Shown here: positions 48,972 through 57,513 of the stretch, piece by piece
Layout of the letters: each line of letters begins with the position of its first letter
How positions within the stretch are numbered: the first letter of the stretch is position 1
Source: Faecalibacterium sp. UBA1819
Lineage (GTDB): Bacteria > Bacillota > Clostridia > Oscillospirales > Ruminococcaceae
Assembly: GCA_002315015.1 (NCBI GenBank)
Contig: DCEX01000003.1
Coordinates: 1-64,000, forward strand
Direction of reading: 5' to 3'
DNA length: 64,000 bases
The notes under the pieces: model-generated
What the model was told of the DNA's origin: nothing
Databases searched by the model: none
Seen by the model: the letters and a program-made list of their open reading frames with translations, nothing else
Translations under genes and position numbers: made by a program

Positions 48972-50798
48972 TCAAACGCTGTGAAAATAGTCGTAAACGC
49001 TTTGTGCTGCCTTGCGCGAAACACCTTTCACTTGGGCCATCTCTTGAGCCGAAGCCGCTTTCACAGCCGCCAGTGTTTTAAAATGCGCCATCAGCGCTTT
49101 GCCGGTCGCAGGCCCCACGCCCGGCACCTTTTCCAAGGTGGAGGAATACGACTTGCTTTTGTGCATCCGCTTGCGGTAATCGTTTGCCCAACGGTGCGCT
49201 TCATCTTGAATGGACGTGACAAAGGCAAACGGTCCGCGGTGCATCGAAAGCACAATTTCGCTGCCGGAAGCGTCCATCAAGCCGCGGGTGCGGTGACGGT
49301 CATCCTTTACCATACCCAAAAGAGGAACATCCTCAAATGCTGTTCCCTGCAAAACGGCCTGAACCGCATGGACTTGCCCCAAGCCGCCGTCCAGCAAAAT
49401 CAAATCTGGCTTACAGACAAACTGGCCCGGTGCGCCGCGCTCATACTCCTGCACACGCCGGGTGAGCGTTTCCGCCATGGACGCATAGTCGTCCGTTCCC
49501 GCAACCGTTTTCATTTTATAGCGGCGATATCCCGCCTTTTTGGGTTTGCCGTTTTCAAATACCACCATACCGGCCACACTGGTTCCGTCGCCCCAGTTGG
49601 AAATATCGTATGCTTCAATCATTTTGGGCAGCTTTTTCAAGCCCAGCAGATTGCCCAGCTCGTCCATTTGCTTTTCGGCATGGCTCACGCGGCCGCTTTC
49701 CCGCGCCAGACGCTCAAACGCATTGGTTCTTGCCATTTCCACCAGCTTTGCGGTATCGCCGCGCTGCGGCACATACAGCTGTACCTTTGCACCTTTTGTC
49801 TCCTCCAGCAGGCGATTCAAAGAATCAGCGTCGGTGGGAAGCTCGTCCACTGCAATGCTTTTGGGGATAAACTCCACATCTTCTAAATAATAGCGCGGTA
49901 AAAATTCCTCGCGCACCTCGGCTACATTCGTTCTGCCGTGAAACAAAAATTCCTGCTTATCCCGCAGCCTTCCCTCACGAAAGCGCAGAATGGCTGCGCA
50001 AACAGCATCTGCCGAACCGGCAAATGCCAGCACATCCTGCTGCTCCACATCGCTGCGCACCACTTTTTGCCCGCGCCCCAGCTTTTCAATGGCGTTGATT
50101 TGGTCGCGCAGAAGGGCTGCCCGCTCAAACTCCAGCGCTTCGGCAGCCTGTTCCATTCGGGTACGCAGTGTTTTGACAATTTCCCCTTGGCCGTGGCGGA
50201 TTAAGTGAACGGCGCTGTCTACCGCCTCACGGTAATTTTCACGCGAAATGCGTCCCGAACACACCGCCATACACTTACCGATATGCGCGTTCAAGCAAGG
50301 GCGGCCTTTGCCGATATCGCGCGGAAACACCTTGCTGCACCGCGGCAGGCGAAAGGCATCGCTGGCGGTTTCCACCATTTCCCGCACCGCAAAGCCGGAG
50401 GTAAAAGGCCCGATGTATTCCGCCCCATCCTCCTCTTTTTGCAGCACCGCAGAAAGCCGCGGCCATTCCTCGTTTGTCACTTTAACGTAGCTGTATCCCT
50501 TGTCGTCTTTCAGCAGGATATTATATTTGGGCTGATGCTGTTTGATTTGGCTGCACTCCAGCACCAGTGCTTCAAACTCGCTTTGCGTTACGATGACATC
50601 AAATTCAAAGGCATGTTCAATCATCTTTGTCACTTTTGCATCGTGCGGGACACCGTCGCGAAAATACTGCGAAACACGGGTTCTCAGCCGCTTTGCTTTT
50701 CCGACATAGATAATCTCACCTTTTTTATCCCGAATCAGATAGACACCGGGCAAAAGCGGAAGCAGCATCGCTTTTTTCCATAATTCAAATTTTGTCAC
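48972..50798 (-). CDS. uvrC: Excinuclease ABC subunit C
   Basis: A 608-residue nucleotide-excision repair nuclease. The GIY-YIG domain (PGVYLIRDKKGEIIYVGKAKRLRTRVSQYF), a UvrB-binding UVR motif near VKTLRTRMEQAAEALEFERAALLRDQ, the RNase H-like 5' nuclease (AYDISNWGDGTSVAGMVVF, DLILLDGGLGQVHAVQ) and C-terminal helix-hairpin-helix (KVPGVGPATGKALMAHF). GTG start at 50798 with AAGGAG seven bases before. Full length. Confidence 0.96.
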   Translation of the reverse strand: MTKFELWKKAMLLPLLPGVYLIRDKKGEIIYVGKAKRLRTRVSQYFRDGVPHDAKVTKMIEHAFEFDVIVTQSEFEALVLECSQIKQHQPKYNILLKDDKGYSYVKVTNEEWPRLSAVLQKEEDGAEYIGPFTSGFAVREMVETASDAFRLPRCSKVFPRDIGKGRPCLNAHIGKCMAVCSGRISRENYREAVDSAVHLIRHGQGEIVKTLRTRMEQAAEALEFERAALLRDQINAIEKLGRGQKVVRSDVEQQDVLAFAGSADAVCAAILRFREGRLRDKQEFLFHGRTNVAEVREEFLPRYYLEDVEFIPKSIAVDELPTDADSLNRLLEETKGAKVQLYVPQRGDTAKLVEMARTNAFERLARESGRVSHAEKQMDELGNLLGLKKLPKMIEAYDISNWGDGTSVAGMVVFENGKPKKAGYRRYKMKTVAGTDDYASMAETLTRRVQEYERGAPGQFVCKPDLILLDGGLGQVHAVQAVLQGTAFEDVPLLGMVKDDRHRTRGLMDASGSEIVLSMHRGPFAFVTSIQDEAHRWANDYRKRMHKSKSYSSTLEKVPGVGPATGKALMAHFKTLAAVKAASAQEMAQVKGVSRKAAQSVYDYFHSV

Positions 50799-50862
50799 GC
50801 CATCACTCCTTTTCCGGCTTTATCTGCATGTTGCCCTTTTTTAAAGCTCATAAACAAAAACG

Positions 50863-50939
50863 CGCCGCTTGCGCTCACTTTTGGCCAAGCGGCGTAAAAA
50901 AACAAAAAATGTGCGCCGCCTTTTACAGCAACGCACATT
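50863..50939 (-). terminator. Tandem terminators after the HPr gene
   Basis: On the minus strand, a first hairpin (AATGTGCG/CGCACATT, 50908-50939) is followed by TTTTTTGTTTTTTT, then a second (CGCCGCTT/AAGCGGCG, 50863-50894) followed by TTTTTGTTT. Confidence 0.8.
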
Positions 50940-50955
50940 CTTACAAAAACAAAGC

Positions 50956-51219
50956 TTACTCGGTAAAACCAGAGCTGACCAGCTTTACTAAAGCCTCTAC
51001 AGCTGCCTGCTCGTCAGGACCATCAGCAATGATGCGAATGGCAGTACCGCCAATGATGCCCAGCGACAGCACGCCGAGAAGACTTTTTGCATTGACGCGG
51101 CGCTCCTCTTTCTCCACCCAGATGGAAGACTTGAACTCGTTCGCCTTCTGGATAAAGAAGGTAGCGGGACGTGCGTGCAGACCAACTTGATTTTCAACAG
51201 TAACTTCTTTCACAAACAT
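50956..51219 (-). CDS. ptsH: Phosphocarrier protein HPr
   Basis: An 87-residue HPr. The PTS phosphorylation site His15 (GLHARPA) and the regulatory Ser46 (AKSLLGVLSL) for HPr kinase are both present, so it could serve in sugar phosphotransfer and in carbon catabolite control; Crh proteins lack the His. It is a single gene with its own terminators. AGGAGCG precedes the ATG. ptsI and PTS permeases are not in the window. Confidence 0.93.
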   Translation of the reverse strand: MFVKEVTVENQVGLHARPATFFIQKANEFKSSIWVEKEERRVNAKSLLGVLSLGIIGGTAIRIIADGPDEQAAVEALVKLVSSGFTE

Positions 51220-51387
51220 AACAAACGCTCCTAATAAAGTCAGAATATATGTGTGCCCTTGCCTTCTATTTTAAACCTATGCGGCGGGTTCGTCAAATGT
51301 TTTTTGCACCCTATTGCACATTTTCCACAAAACGCCACACTTTGCAGGGACACTTCTTGCCGCTTTGTACGTTTTTAACAAATTATT

Positions 51388-51410
51388 TTCAACATACACA
51401 TCATGTTGAA
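51388..51410. other. Small hairpin downstream of trmD
   Basis: TTCAACAT (51388-51395) pairs with ATGTTGAA (51403-51410) around a 7-base loop. Weak as a terminator because no clear T-run follows on the minus strand. The remaining 51220-51432 shows no gene. Confidence 0.35.
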
Positions 51411-51432
51411 CAAAATCTTTGGCGGAAAATTA

Positions 51433-52152
51433 TTACTTTTCTCCATTGACTTTTTTAAAATAAGCCTCGTACAAGTCAGGCCGGCGCGTCTTTGTGCGCA
51501 AAAGCGCCTGTTCGGCACGCCATTTGGCAATCGCACCATGGTTTCCCGACAGCAAAACCGGGGGCACTTTCAAGCCGTGCCACGCCTCGGGCCGCGTGTA
51601 CTGCGGGTATTCCAAAAGGCCGGAATAATAGCTTTCATCCTGAAAGCCTTCCTCGCAGGAAAGCACGCCCGGCTTCATGCGAAACACGCTGTCCGCCACC
51701 ACAAGAGCGCCCAGCTCGCCGCCTGTTAAAACATAATCTCCAATGCTGATTTCCTCGTCGGCCAAAGCGTCAATGACGCGCTCATCAATGCCCTCATAAT
51801 GGCCGCACACCAGCAAAAGGCTTTTCATCTGCGCCAGCTCCTTGCAGCGCTCCTGCGTGAGCGTTTTGCCGCCTGCCGTCAGGAAAATAACGTGCGGCCG
51901 TCCATAGCCCGCATCATCTATTTGACGCATGGCCTCAACGCAGCAATCGTATATCGGCTGCGCCTGCATCACCATGCCTTGGCCGCCGCCATAGGGGTAA
52001 TCGTCTACTTGCCGCTGCTTGCTTAACGTATAATCGCGGATTTGATGGCATTTCCAGTCAATCAAGCCCTTTTTTGTCGCGCGGCCAATGATGCTTTCCG
52101 ACAAGACACGCTCGCACATCTCGGGAAACAGCGTGACAATATCAATCCTCAT
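51433..52152 (-). CDS. trmD: tRNA (guanine(37)-N1)-methyltransferase
   Basis: A 239-residue SPOUT methyltransferase that makes m1G37. Family segments: MRIDIVTLFPEMCERVLSESI, DDYPYGGGQGMVMQAQP, VCGHYEGIDERV, EISIGDYVLTGGELGALVVAD, SYYSGLLEYPQYTRP. The ATG at 52152 overlaps the end of rimM by 11 bases; a GTG three codons upstream is the alternative. Confidence 0.96.
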   Translation of the reverse strand: MRIDIVTLFPEMCERVLSESIIGRATKKGLIDWKCHQIRDYTLSKQRQVDDYPYGGGQGMVMQAQPIYDCCVEAMRQIDDAGYGRPHVIFLTAGGKTLTQERCKELAQMKSLLLVCGHYEGIDERVIDALADEEISIGDYVLTGGELGALVVADSVFRMKPGVLSCEEGFQDESYYSGLLEYPQYTRPEAWHGLKVPPVLLSGNHGAIAKWRAEQALLRTKTRRPDLYEAYFKKVNGEK

Positions 52153-52678
52153 CCGCGTCACCGTTCACCATTTCGCCAAACATGCCGGGAATGGGGCGCA
52201 CGACCACCAAACGGTTTTCGGGTTCCAGCGCGGCCAAAAATTCGTCCACCGCCGGGAACAAGTATTCCTGCCCGCTTTCGGAACGAATGGTGTACACATC
52301 ATTCGCGCCGGGGTGTGTAATGTGAACAATCTCTCCGTACACATGCCCGGTATTGGCATCCACCACGCGGCATCCGATGATGTCCTGCACAAAATAGCGT
52401 CCCTCAGGCAGTGAAACATCATTGCGGTCAAAGTAGACCGTTCTTCTCAAATAGGGCCGAGCCGCCTCGATGCTGTCCACGCCTTCCAGCTTCACAATGC
52501 ACATGCCTTTGTGAATGCGCACATTCACCGGCTTTAACGCGGTACCGCCCTGCGCAGAAAGATACAGGCGCGGTAAATTTGCTACAAACTCGGGGCTGTC
52601 ACTCCACGGATAAAGCTTTAATTCGCCCATCACGCCGTGGGTCGTTACAAACTCGCCCGCTTCTAAAAACTGCTTCAT
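52142..52678 (-). CDS. rimM: Ribosome maturation factor RimM
   Basis: A 178-residue 30S assembly factor that binds S19. N-terminal RimM domain (EFVTTHGVMGELKLYPWSD...VNVRIHKGMCIVKLEGVDSIEAARPYLRRTVYFDR) and C-terminal PRC barrel (EGRYFVQDIIGCRVV...YTIRSESGQEYLFPAVDEFL). Overlaps trmD. The rpsP and khpA genes that often precede rimM are absent; a pentapeptide-repeat gene is there instead. Confidence 0.95.
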   Translation of the reverse strand: MKQFLEAGEFVTTHGVMGELKLYPWSDSPEFVANLPRLYLSAQGGTALKPVNVRIHKGMCIVKLEGVDSIEAARPYLRRTVYFDRNDVSLPEGRYFVQDIIGCRVVDANTGHVYGEIVHITHPGANDVYTIRSESGQEYLFPAVDEFLAALEPENRLVVVRPIPGMFGEMVNGDADED

Positions 52679-52722
52679 TTCACTATTCCTTTCTTTTGAT
52701 TGTTACCAGCGCTCCTCAGCAC

Positions 52723-53349
52723 TCATTCGCCTTCCTCGCGTATGACAACGCCTAACAGCCTTGCCAGCTCACAAGCCTGCACCGGGCTGACCACCGCGCC
52801 CCGAAGCTCTGCGCCTTCTACGCGCAGCCCGTCTATCGTGCAGGTGTCCAAACGCTGCCCCGTTAAGGCAGTTTTGGCAAAATCGGCTCCGGTTAAGTCG
52901 CATCCGCGCACACTCCAGCGGCTTTTCGGCTTTAATCCGTCCAAAAAAGCCTGCTCCATGCGGCAATCCACAAAGTCCACGCGCTTCAATAACGCCTGTG
53001 TCCACGCCGAGGAGGAAGCGGTGCAGCGCTCAAACACGGCATCTTCTAAACATGCTCCCGCAAAGGCTGCCCCATTCAAACGGCAAGCCGTCCACCGGCA
53101 GCGCCGAAAGAAAGCGTCCTGCCAATCAGCCATCAAAAGCACACAATGCTCAAACGAGCAATCTACCCATTCTGATTTCTGCGCCGAAAGCGCGTCAAAA
53201 ACACAGTGGCGAAACACACAGCGCTCAAACCGCAGCGCACCAACGCCGCCGGACAGCGTCTCTTTTTCCCAAATATGCGCCTCAATCGCTTGGGGCTCTG
53301 CGCTTGCACGCGCAAGGCAGATGTTCCATTCCTCTTTTTGATCTTCCAT
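52723..53349 (-). CDS. Pentapeptide-repeat protein
   Basis: A 208-residue protein with about 20 degenerate pentapeptide repeats (A/C-[DN/x]-L/F-x-x), such as LRFERCVFRHCVF, WVDCSFEHCVLL, CRLNGAAFAGACLEDAVFERC, CDLTGADFAKTALTG. This predicts a right-handed quadrilateral beta-helix of the MfpA/Qnr type. It is unusually rich in Cys and Trp. Qnr/MfpA proteins mimic DNA and protect gyrase, but most family members have no known role. It is 44 bases before rimM on the same strand. Confidence 0.85.
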   Translation of the reverse strand: MEDQKEEWNICLARASAEPQAIEAHIWEKETLSGGVGALRFERCVFRHCVFDALSAQKSEWVDCSFEHCVLLMADWQDAFFRRCRWTACRLNGAAFAGACLEDAVFERCTASSSAWTQALLKRVDFVDCRMEQAFLDGLKPKSRWSVRGCDLTGADFAKTALTGQRLDTCTIDGLRVEGAELRGAVVSPVQACELARLLGVVIREEGE

Positions 53350-53397
53350 CTCGCCTGTTCCTTCCCAAAGTCCGCTTTACGCAAAGCCCTGCTCCAT

Positions 53398-53427
53398 AAA
53401 AAAACAGGCCGATGAGATTCACCGGCC
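53398..53427 (-). terminator. Terminator of the 45-residue peptide gene
   Basis: On the minus strand, GGCCGGTGA (53419-53427) pairs with TCATCGGCC (53407-53415, one G-T) and is followed by TGTTTTTTTA. Confidence 0.85.
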
Positions 53428-53439
53428 CGCTGTGCTGTT

Positions 53440-53577
53440 TCATCGAATGTGCGGACGCACGTTTCTCTTGGCAAACGCCAGTCCCAACGCACTGAACACA
53501 ATAGCGGTGATGGAAACAGCCGCGCCGCAAGCGCCCAGAATGAAGCCAACCAGGCCAAATACGCTTCCTTTTTTCAT
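53440..53577 (-). CDS. 45-residue small membrane protein, unknown
   Basis: A short gene with strong signals. It starts MKKGSVFGLVGFILGACGAA and runs through VSITAIVFSALGLAFAKRNVRPHIR, so one long hydrophobic helix (about 6-35) with basic ends. AAGGAGGG lies seven bases before the ATG, and a good terminator follows the stop. It is 18 bases after the pyrophosphatase gene and may be in its transcript. I do not recognise a family; YtxH/small-TM-peptide-like is only a description. Confidence 0.65.
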   Translation of the reverse strand: MKKGSVFGLVGFILGACGAAVSITAIVFSALGLAFAKRNVRPHIR

Positions 53578-53595
53578 GGTAAAACCCTCCTTGCC

Positions 53596-54129
53596 TTAAC
53601 GGCAGAATTTTTCAATGTAGGCATCACGGCATTTTTGAATGATTTCCTTCGCCTTTTCGGGGCCTTGTTCCTCATCCACCACCGTGTCCTTTCCTTCCAA
53701 GTTTTTATAAACGCTGAAGAAATGGCGCATCTCGCTGAAAATATGCGCAGGCAGCTGCTCAATGTCCGTATAGCTGTTGTAAACAGGGTCATTAAACGGA
53801 ATTGCAATAATTTTCTCATCCAGTTTTCCCTGGTCGCACATGGTGATGACGCCGATCGGATAGCAGCGCACCAAGCTCATCGGCATAATGGTTTCGCTGC
53901 TGAGCACCAATACGTCAAGGGGGTCACCGTCATCGGCATAGGTACGGGGAATTAAGCCGTAGTTTGCCGGGTAGTGGGTGGAGGTGTACAAAATACGATC
54001 CAGAATAATATGTCCCGTTTCTTTATCCAGCTCATATTTCATTTTAGAGCCTTTTTCAATTTCAATCACAGCGATGAAGTCCTGCGGATTGATGCGTGCA
54101 GGGCTGATGTCATGCCAGATATTTGCCAT
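53596..54129 (-). CDS. ppa: Inorganic pyrophosphatase, family I
   Basis: A 177-residue soluble pyrophosphatase. The signature is DDGDPLDVLVL with the three metal-binding Asp residues; EIEKGSKMKYELDKETGHIILDR and YPANYGLIP match the family I core. It removes pyrophosphate from biosynthetic reactions. A ribosome-binding site GGAGAGG precedes the ATG. Confidence 0.96.
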   Translation of the reverse strand: MANIWHDISPARINPQDFIAVIEIEKGSKMKYELDKETGHIILDRILYTSTHYPANYGLIPRTYADDGDPLDVLVLSSETIMPMSLVRCYPIGVITMCDQGKLDEKIIAIPFNDPVYNSYTDIEQLPAHIFSEMRHFFSVYKNLEGKDTVVDEEQGPEKAKEIIQKCRDAYIEKFCR

Positions 54130-54172
54130 AAAAAACCCTCTCCTTTGTTATGTGGCATTCTGCCTTTCTTGT

Positions 54173-54201
54173 ATCATACCATTCTTTTACCGGCTCGGCA
54201 A
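54173..54201 (-). promoter_or_regulatory. Promoter of ppa inside the end of the PHP gene
   Basis: On the minus strand, TTGCCG (54196-54201), 17-base spacer, TATGAT with extended TGG (54173-54178), about 45 bases before the ppa ATG and overlapping the PHP stop at 54187. Confidence 0.5.
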
Positions 54202-55008
54202 GTGTTCCAATGATTTTGAGATAAAACCGTTTCCTTTCGGCATCCAAACTTCCCGAATGCCTGCGGCTTTCATCTGCGCCAGCGCAGCGTCGAAGCCAAA
54301 GCAAAGCCCTTCTGCATTATGGGCGTCAGCATTCAGCGTCACTTTACCGCCCAGGCGTGCCAATTCTTCCAGCAAAAAGGCTGCGGGGTAAAAATCTTCG
54401 CGGTAGCCGCGGTAGGCGCCGCCTGTATTCACTTCCACGATGCATCCCGCTTTGATGCAGGTGTGCAGGGCATGAAGCGCCGCAGCACGATAGGCGCTGC
54501 TTGTTTCGTCAAAAAAGCGCCCCCCGGCATTATTTTTGACAATCAAATCAAAGTGCCCGACAATGTCCGGCTGAAACCGCTTTACGTTTTCCTCTACCAA
54601 AGCATAGTACGCACGCACCATAGCAGCGCCGTCGCCCTCAAACTCGTCCAAACACGCTTGGAGCTCCTCGGCGCCCCAGTCCACCGGATGGAGTTTTCCC
54701 GTTTTCGGCCCCTTAATATAGTGTACCGAACCAAGCAGATAATCCAATGCCTTTCGGTTTTCCACCGGGCGGTAAAAATCCTGTTCAATGCCCAGCAAAA
54801 TATTCAGCCGCCCGCTCCGTTCGGCTTTTAACTGCGTGATATCCGCAAGATAAGCGCGCTCGTCCAAATTTCCGCAAAAGGGGTCGCTGTGGCTGGAAAA
54901 GCCGAAATCGGTAAAGCCCGCCGCTTCGGCAGCGTCTGCCATCTGCCGCGCTGTCAGCTTGCCGTCGCAGTGGGTGCAGTGGTTATGCGTTGTTCCCGTG
55001 AGCCACAT
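54187..55008 (-). CDS. Histidinol-phosphatase, PHP family (HisJ-like)
   Basis: A 273-residue PHP-domain phosphoesterase. Metal ligands: THNHCTHCD (HxH), FSSHSDPF, IEQDF (Glu), GSVHYIKG, HFDLI and NADAHN. This order matches HisJ/HisK of Gram-positives, which removes phosphate from histidinol-phosphate. No other his genes are near, so a related sugar- or nucleotide-phosphatase is possible. Its start is 2 bases after the pepT stop. Confidence 0.88.
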   Translation of the reverse strand: MWLTGTTHNHCTHCDGKLTARQMADAAEAAGFTDFGFSSHSDPFCGNLDERAYLADITQLKAERSGRLNILLGIEQDFYRPVENRKALDYLLGSVHYIKGPKTGKLHPVDWGAEELQACLDEFEGDGAAMVRAYYALVEENVKRFQPDIVGHFDLIVKNNAGGRFFDETSSAYRAAALHALHTCIKAGCIVEVNTGGAYRGYREDFYPAAFLLEELARLGGKVTLNADAHNAEGLCFGFDAALAQMKAAGIREVWMPKGNGFISKSLEHLPSR

Positions 55009-55010
55009 GG

Positions 55011-56240
55011 TTATGCCTCACGATGCGCAGCGTAAAGGCGCACCATCTCGCACATCATTTCCACAGCGGCATCCATGCTTTCTACGCTGATGCACTCGTA
55101 AGGGCCGTGGAAGTTGTGTCCGCCTGTGCCGAGGTTCGGGCACGGTACACCCATGAACGACAAATGCGCGCCGTCCGTACCGCCTCGAATGGGAGACACC
55201 ACCGGGGTAACGCCCACGGCTTCACACGCTTTTTTCGCGTTCTCAATGAGGTGCATACACGGACGGATTTTTTCTTCCATGTTGTAGTAGCTGTCTTTCA
55301 GCGACAGGCGCACCTTTGCCGTCGGATATTTGGTCTGCATCGTTTCGCTGATGCGGCACAAAAGCGCCTTGCGCTCGGCAAAACGTTCGGCGTCATGGTC
55401 GCGCACAATGATGCTCAGTTTGGCGTGTGCGCAGTCGCCCGCAATTTCCTCCGCAAAGAAAAAGCCCTCATACCCTTGCGTTTTTTCCGGCGTTTCTTCC
55501 GCCGGCAGCATGGATACAATTTCACAGGCAATGAGTACGGCATTGACCATAACGTCCTTCGCACTGCCCGGATGAACGGAAACACCCGTAATATCAAACA
55601 CCGCACCGGCTGCATTAAAGTTTTCATACTCAATGCCGCCTACCTCGTCGCCGTCCATGGTATAGGCAAAATCGGCTCCGAAAGCCTTCAAATCAAAATT
55701 CGCCGTGCCGCTTCCCACTTCCTCATCGGGAGTGAACGCCACACAAATTTTTCCGTGCGGAATGTCCCCTTGTGTCAAACGCTCGCAAAGCGTCATAATC
55801 TCTGCAACGCCCGCTTTGTCGTCTGCACCGAGCAGCGTTGAGCCGTCCGCCGTAATCAGCGTGCGCCCTTTCATGCCTTTTAAAAACGGGAATGCCTGGG
55901 TACGGATGACGCGGTTTTCCTTGGGCAAAATGATGTCCTCGCCGTTGTAGTTTTCATGGACAACAGGACACACATTTTCACCGCTGAAGCACGGCGCAGT
56001 GTCCACATGGGCAACAAAGCCAAGCGCCGGCGCCTGCTCACAGCCGGGTGTTGCCGCCAAGTGGGCATATACATAGCCTGTATCGCTTAAATAAGCATCC
56101 TCAATTCCCATATCTTTCAGTTGACGAACCAAAAGGCGGGACAAATCCAGCTCTCGTGCAGCGCTGGGGGATGATTCCGACTGTTCGTCGGACGTGGTAT
56201 GGATTTTGACATACTTTAAAAAACGTTCATGTGCTCGCAT
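55011..56240 (-). CDS. pepT: Peptidase T (tripeptidase), M20 family
   Basis: A 409-residue cytosolic dizinc aminopeptidase for tripeptides. Zinc ligands appear in GFVAHVDTAP, LLGADDKAG, FTPDEEVGSG, MDGDEVG and NLGTGGHNFHG. The ATG at 56240 follows GGGAG; an upstream extension of the frame is not family-like. The PHP gene follows directly. Confidence 0.95.
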   Translation of the reverse strand: MRAHERFLKYVKIHTTSDEQSESSPSAARELDLSRLLVRQLKDMGIEDAYLSDTGYVYAHLAATPGCEQAPALGFVAHVDTAPCFSGENVCPVVHENYNGEDIILPKENRVIRTQAFPFLKGMKGRTLITADGSTLLGADDKAGVAEIMTLCERLTQGDIPHGKICVAFTPDEEVGSGTANFDLKAFGADFAYTMDGDEVGGIEYENFNAAGAVFDITGVSVHPGSAKDVMVNAVLIACEIVSMLPAEETPEKTQGYEGFFFAEEIAGDCAHAKLSIIVRDHDAERFAERKALLCRISETMQTKYPTAKVRLSLKDSYYNMEEKIRPCMHLIENAKKACEAVGVTPVVSPIRGGTDGAHLSFMGVPCPNLGTGGHNFHGPYECISVESMDAAVEMMCEMVRLYAAHREA

Positions 56241-56420
56241 ATTAAACTCTCCCTTCCCCGGGTAAAATAAAGGTGTGCTTACCCGCCCTCTATTATAGCC
56301 CCGCGCGGCATAAAGCGTCAACTCCCCCGCCTTCTTCCTTCGCTTTTTTACCGCGCTTTTTCCTTTTGCTTCATTCCGGTGATTTTTCCGGGCAAAAAAA
56401 TTCCCTTTTTCCGCAAGATA

Positions 56421-56429
56421 TGATATAAT
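56421..56429 (+). promoter_or_regulatory. Extended -10 promoter of the FucNAc operon
   Basis: TGATATAAT, an extended -10 with a perfect TATAAT hexamer (56424-56429), 37 bases before fnlA. The -35 is not clear. Confidence 0.6.
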
Positions 56430-56466
56430 AAAACGAATTGTAACATTTGTACTATGGAGGCGCAAT

Positions 56467-57513
56467 ATGAAAACCGGCGTATTTAAAGATAAAACCCTGC
56501 TGATTACGGGAGGTACGGGCAGCTTCGGCAACACGGTGCTGCGCCATTTTCTGCAAAGTGACATCGGAGAAATCCGCATTTTCTCCCGCGATGAGAAAAA
56601 GCAGGACGACATGCGTCACGACTATCAGCAAATGTTCCCGGAGCTTTCCTCCAAACTGCGGTTTTACATTGGCGACGTTCGGGAACCGGCCAGCTTGAGA
56701 AGTGCAGTGCGCGGCGTGGACTATATTTTCCATGCGGCAGCGCTCAAACAGGTTCCCAGCTGCGAGTTTTTCCCCATGGAAGCCGTGCGCACCAATATCA
56801 TCGGCACAGATAACCTGCTGACCGCCGCCATTGACGCGGGCGTAAAGCGCGTGGTTTGCCTTTCCACCGATAAGGCCGCTTATCCCATCAATGCCATGGG
56901 CATGTCCAAAGCCATGATGGAAAAGGTGATCGGCGCGAAAGCCCGCACTGTCCGTGCAGAGGAAACCACCATTTGCTGCACCCGTTACGGCAACGTGATG
57001 GCCAGCCGCGGCAGCGTGATTCCTTTGTTCATCGAACAAATTAAGGCAGGAAAACCGATTACCATTACCGACCCGGACATGACGCGCTTTTTAATGAGCC
57101 TCGATGAGGCGGTGGATTTGGTTGGCTTTGCATTTGAACACGCCAACCCCGGCGATTTGTTTGTGCAAAAAGCCCCCGCCTCCACCATCGGTGATTTGGC
57201 AAAGGCGGTTCAGCAGATTTTCGGCGACACCGGCACACGCATCATCGGCACGCGCCACGGCGAAAAGCTGTACGAAACCCTGCTCACCCGCGAGGAGCGC
57301 GTGCGCAGTGAGGATATGGGCGATTATTATCGCGTTTGCGCCGATGGCCGTGACTTAAACTATGATAAATACTTTGTAAACGGCAAAGTTCATACCCAAG
57401 CCGACGAGGACTACACCAGCCACAACACCACCCGCCTCAATGTGGAACAGGTGGTGCAGCGCCTGCTGACGCTGGACTATGTGAAGAAGGAGCTGGAAGA
57501 ACATGGAAAATAA
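56467..57513 (+). CDS. UDP-GlcNAc 4,6-dehydratase/5-epimerase, FnlA/CapE type
   Basis: A 348-residue SDR enzyme that starts UDP-N-acetyl-L-fucosamine synthesis. It has TGGTGSFGNTVL (NAD loop), IFHAAALKQVPSCEFFP, STDKAAYPINAMGMSKAMMEK (the Met/Lys active site of FlaA1/CapE-type enzymes replacing YxxxK), and TRYGNVMASRGSVIPLF. The next two genes are the reductase and 2-epimerase of the same pathway, which supports this call over a plain UDP-GlcNAc 4-epimerase. GGAGG before the ATG. Confidence 0.93.
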   Translation: MKTGVFKDKTLLITGGTGSFGNTVLRHFLQSDIGEIRIFSRDEKKQDDMRHDYQQMFPELSSKLRFYIGDVREPASLRSAVRGVDYIFHAAALKQVPSCEFFPMEAVRTNIIGTDNLLTAAIDAGVKRVVCLSTDKAAYPINAMGMSKAMMEKVIGAKARTVRAEETTICCTRYGNVMASRGSVIPLFIEQIKAGKPITITDPDMTRFLMSLDEAVDLVGFAFEHANPGDLFVQKAPASTIGDLAKAVQQIFGDTGTRIIGTRHGEKLYETLLTREERVRSEDMGDYYRVCADGRDLNYDKYFVNGKVHTQADEDYTSHNTTRLNVEQVVQRLLTLDYVKKELEEHGK

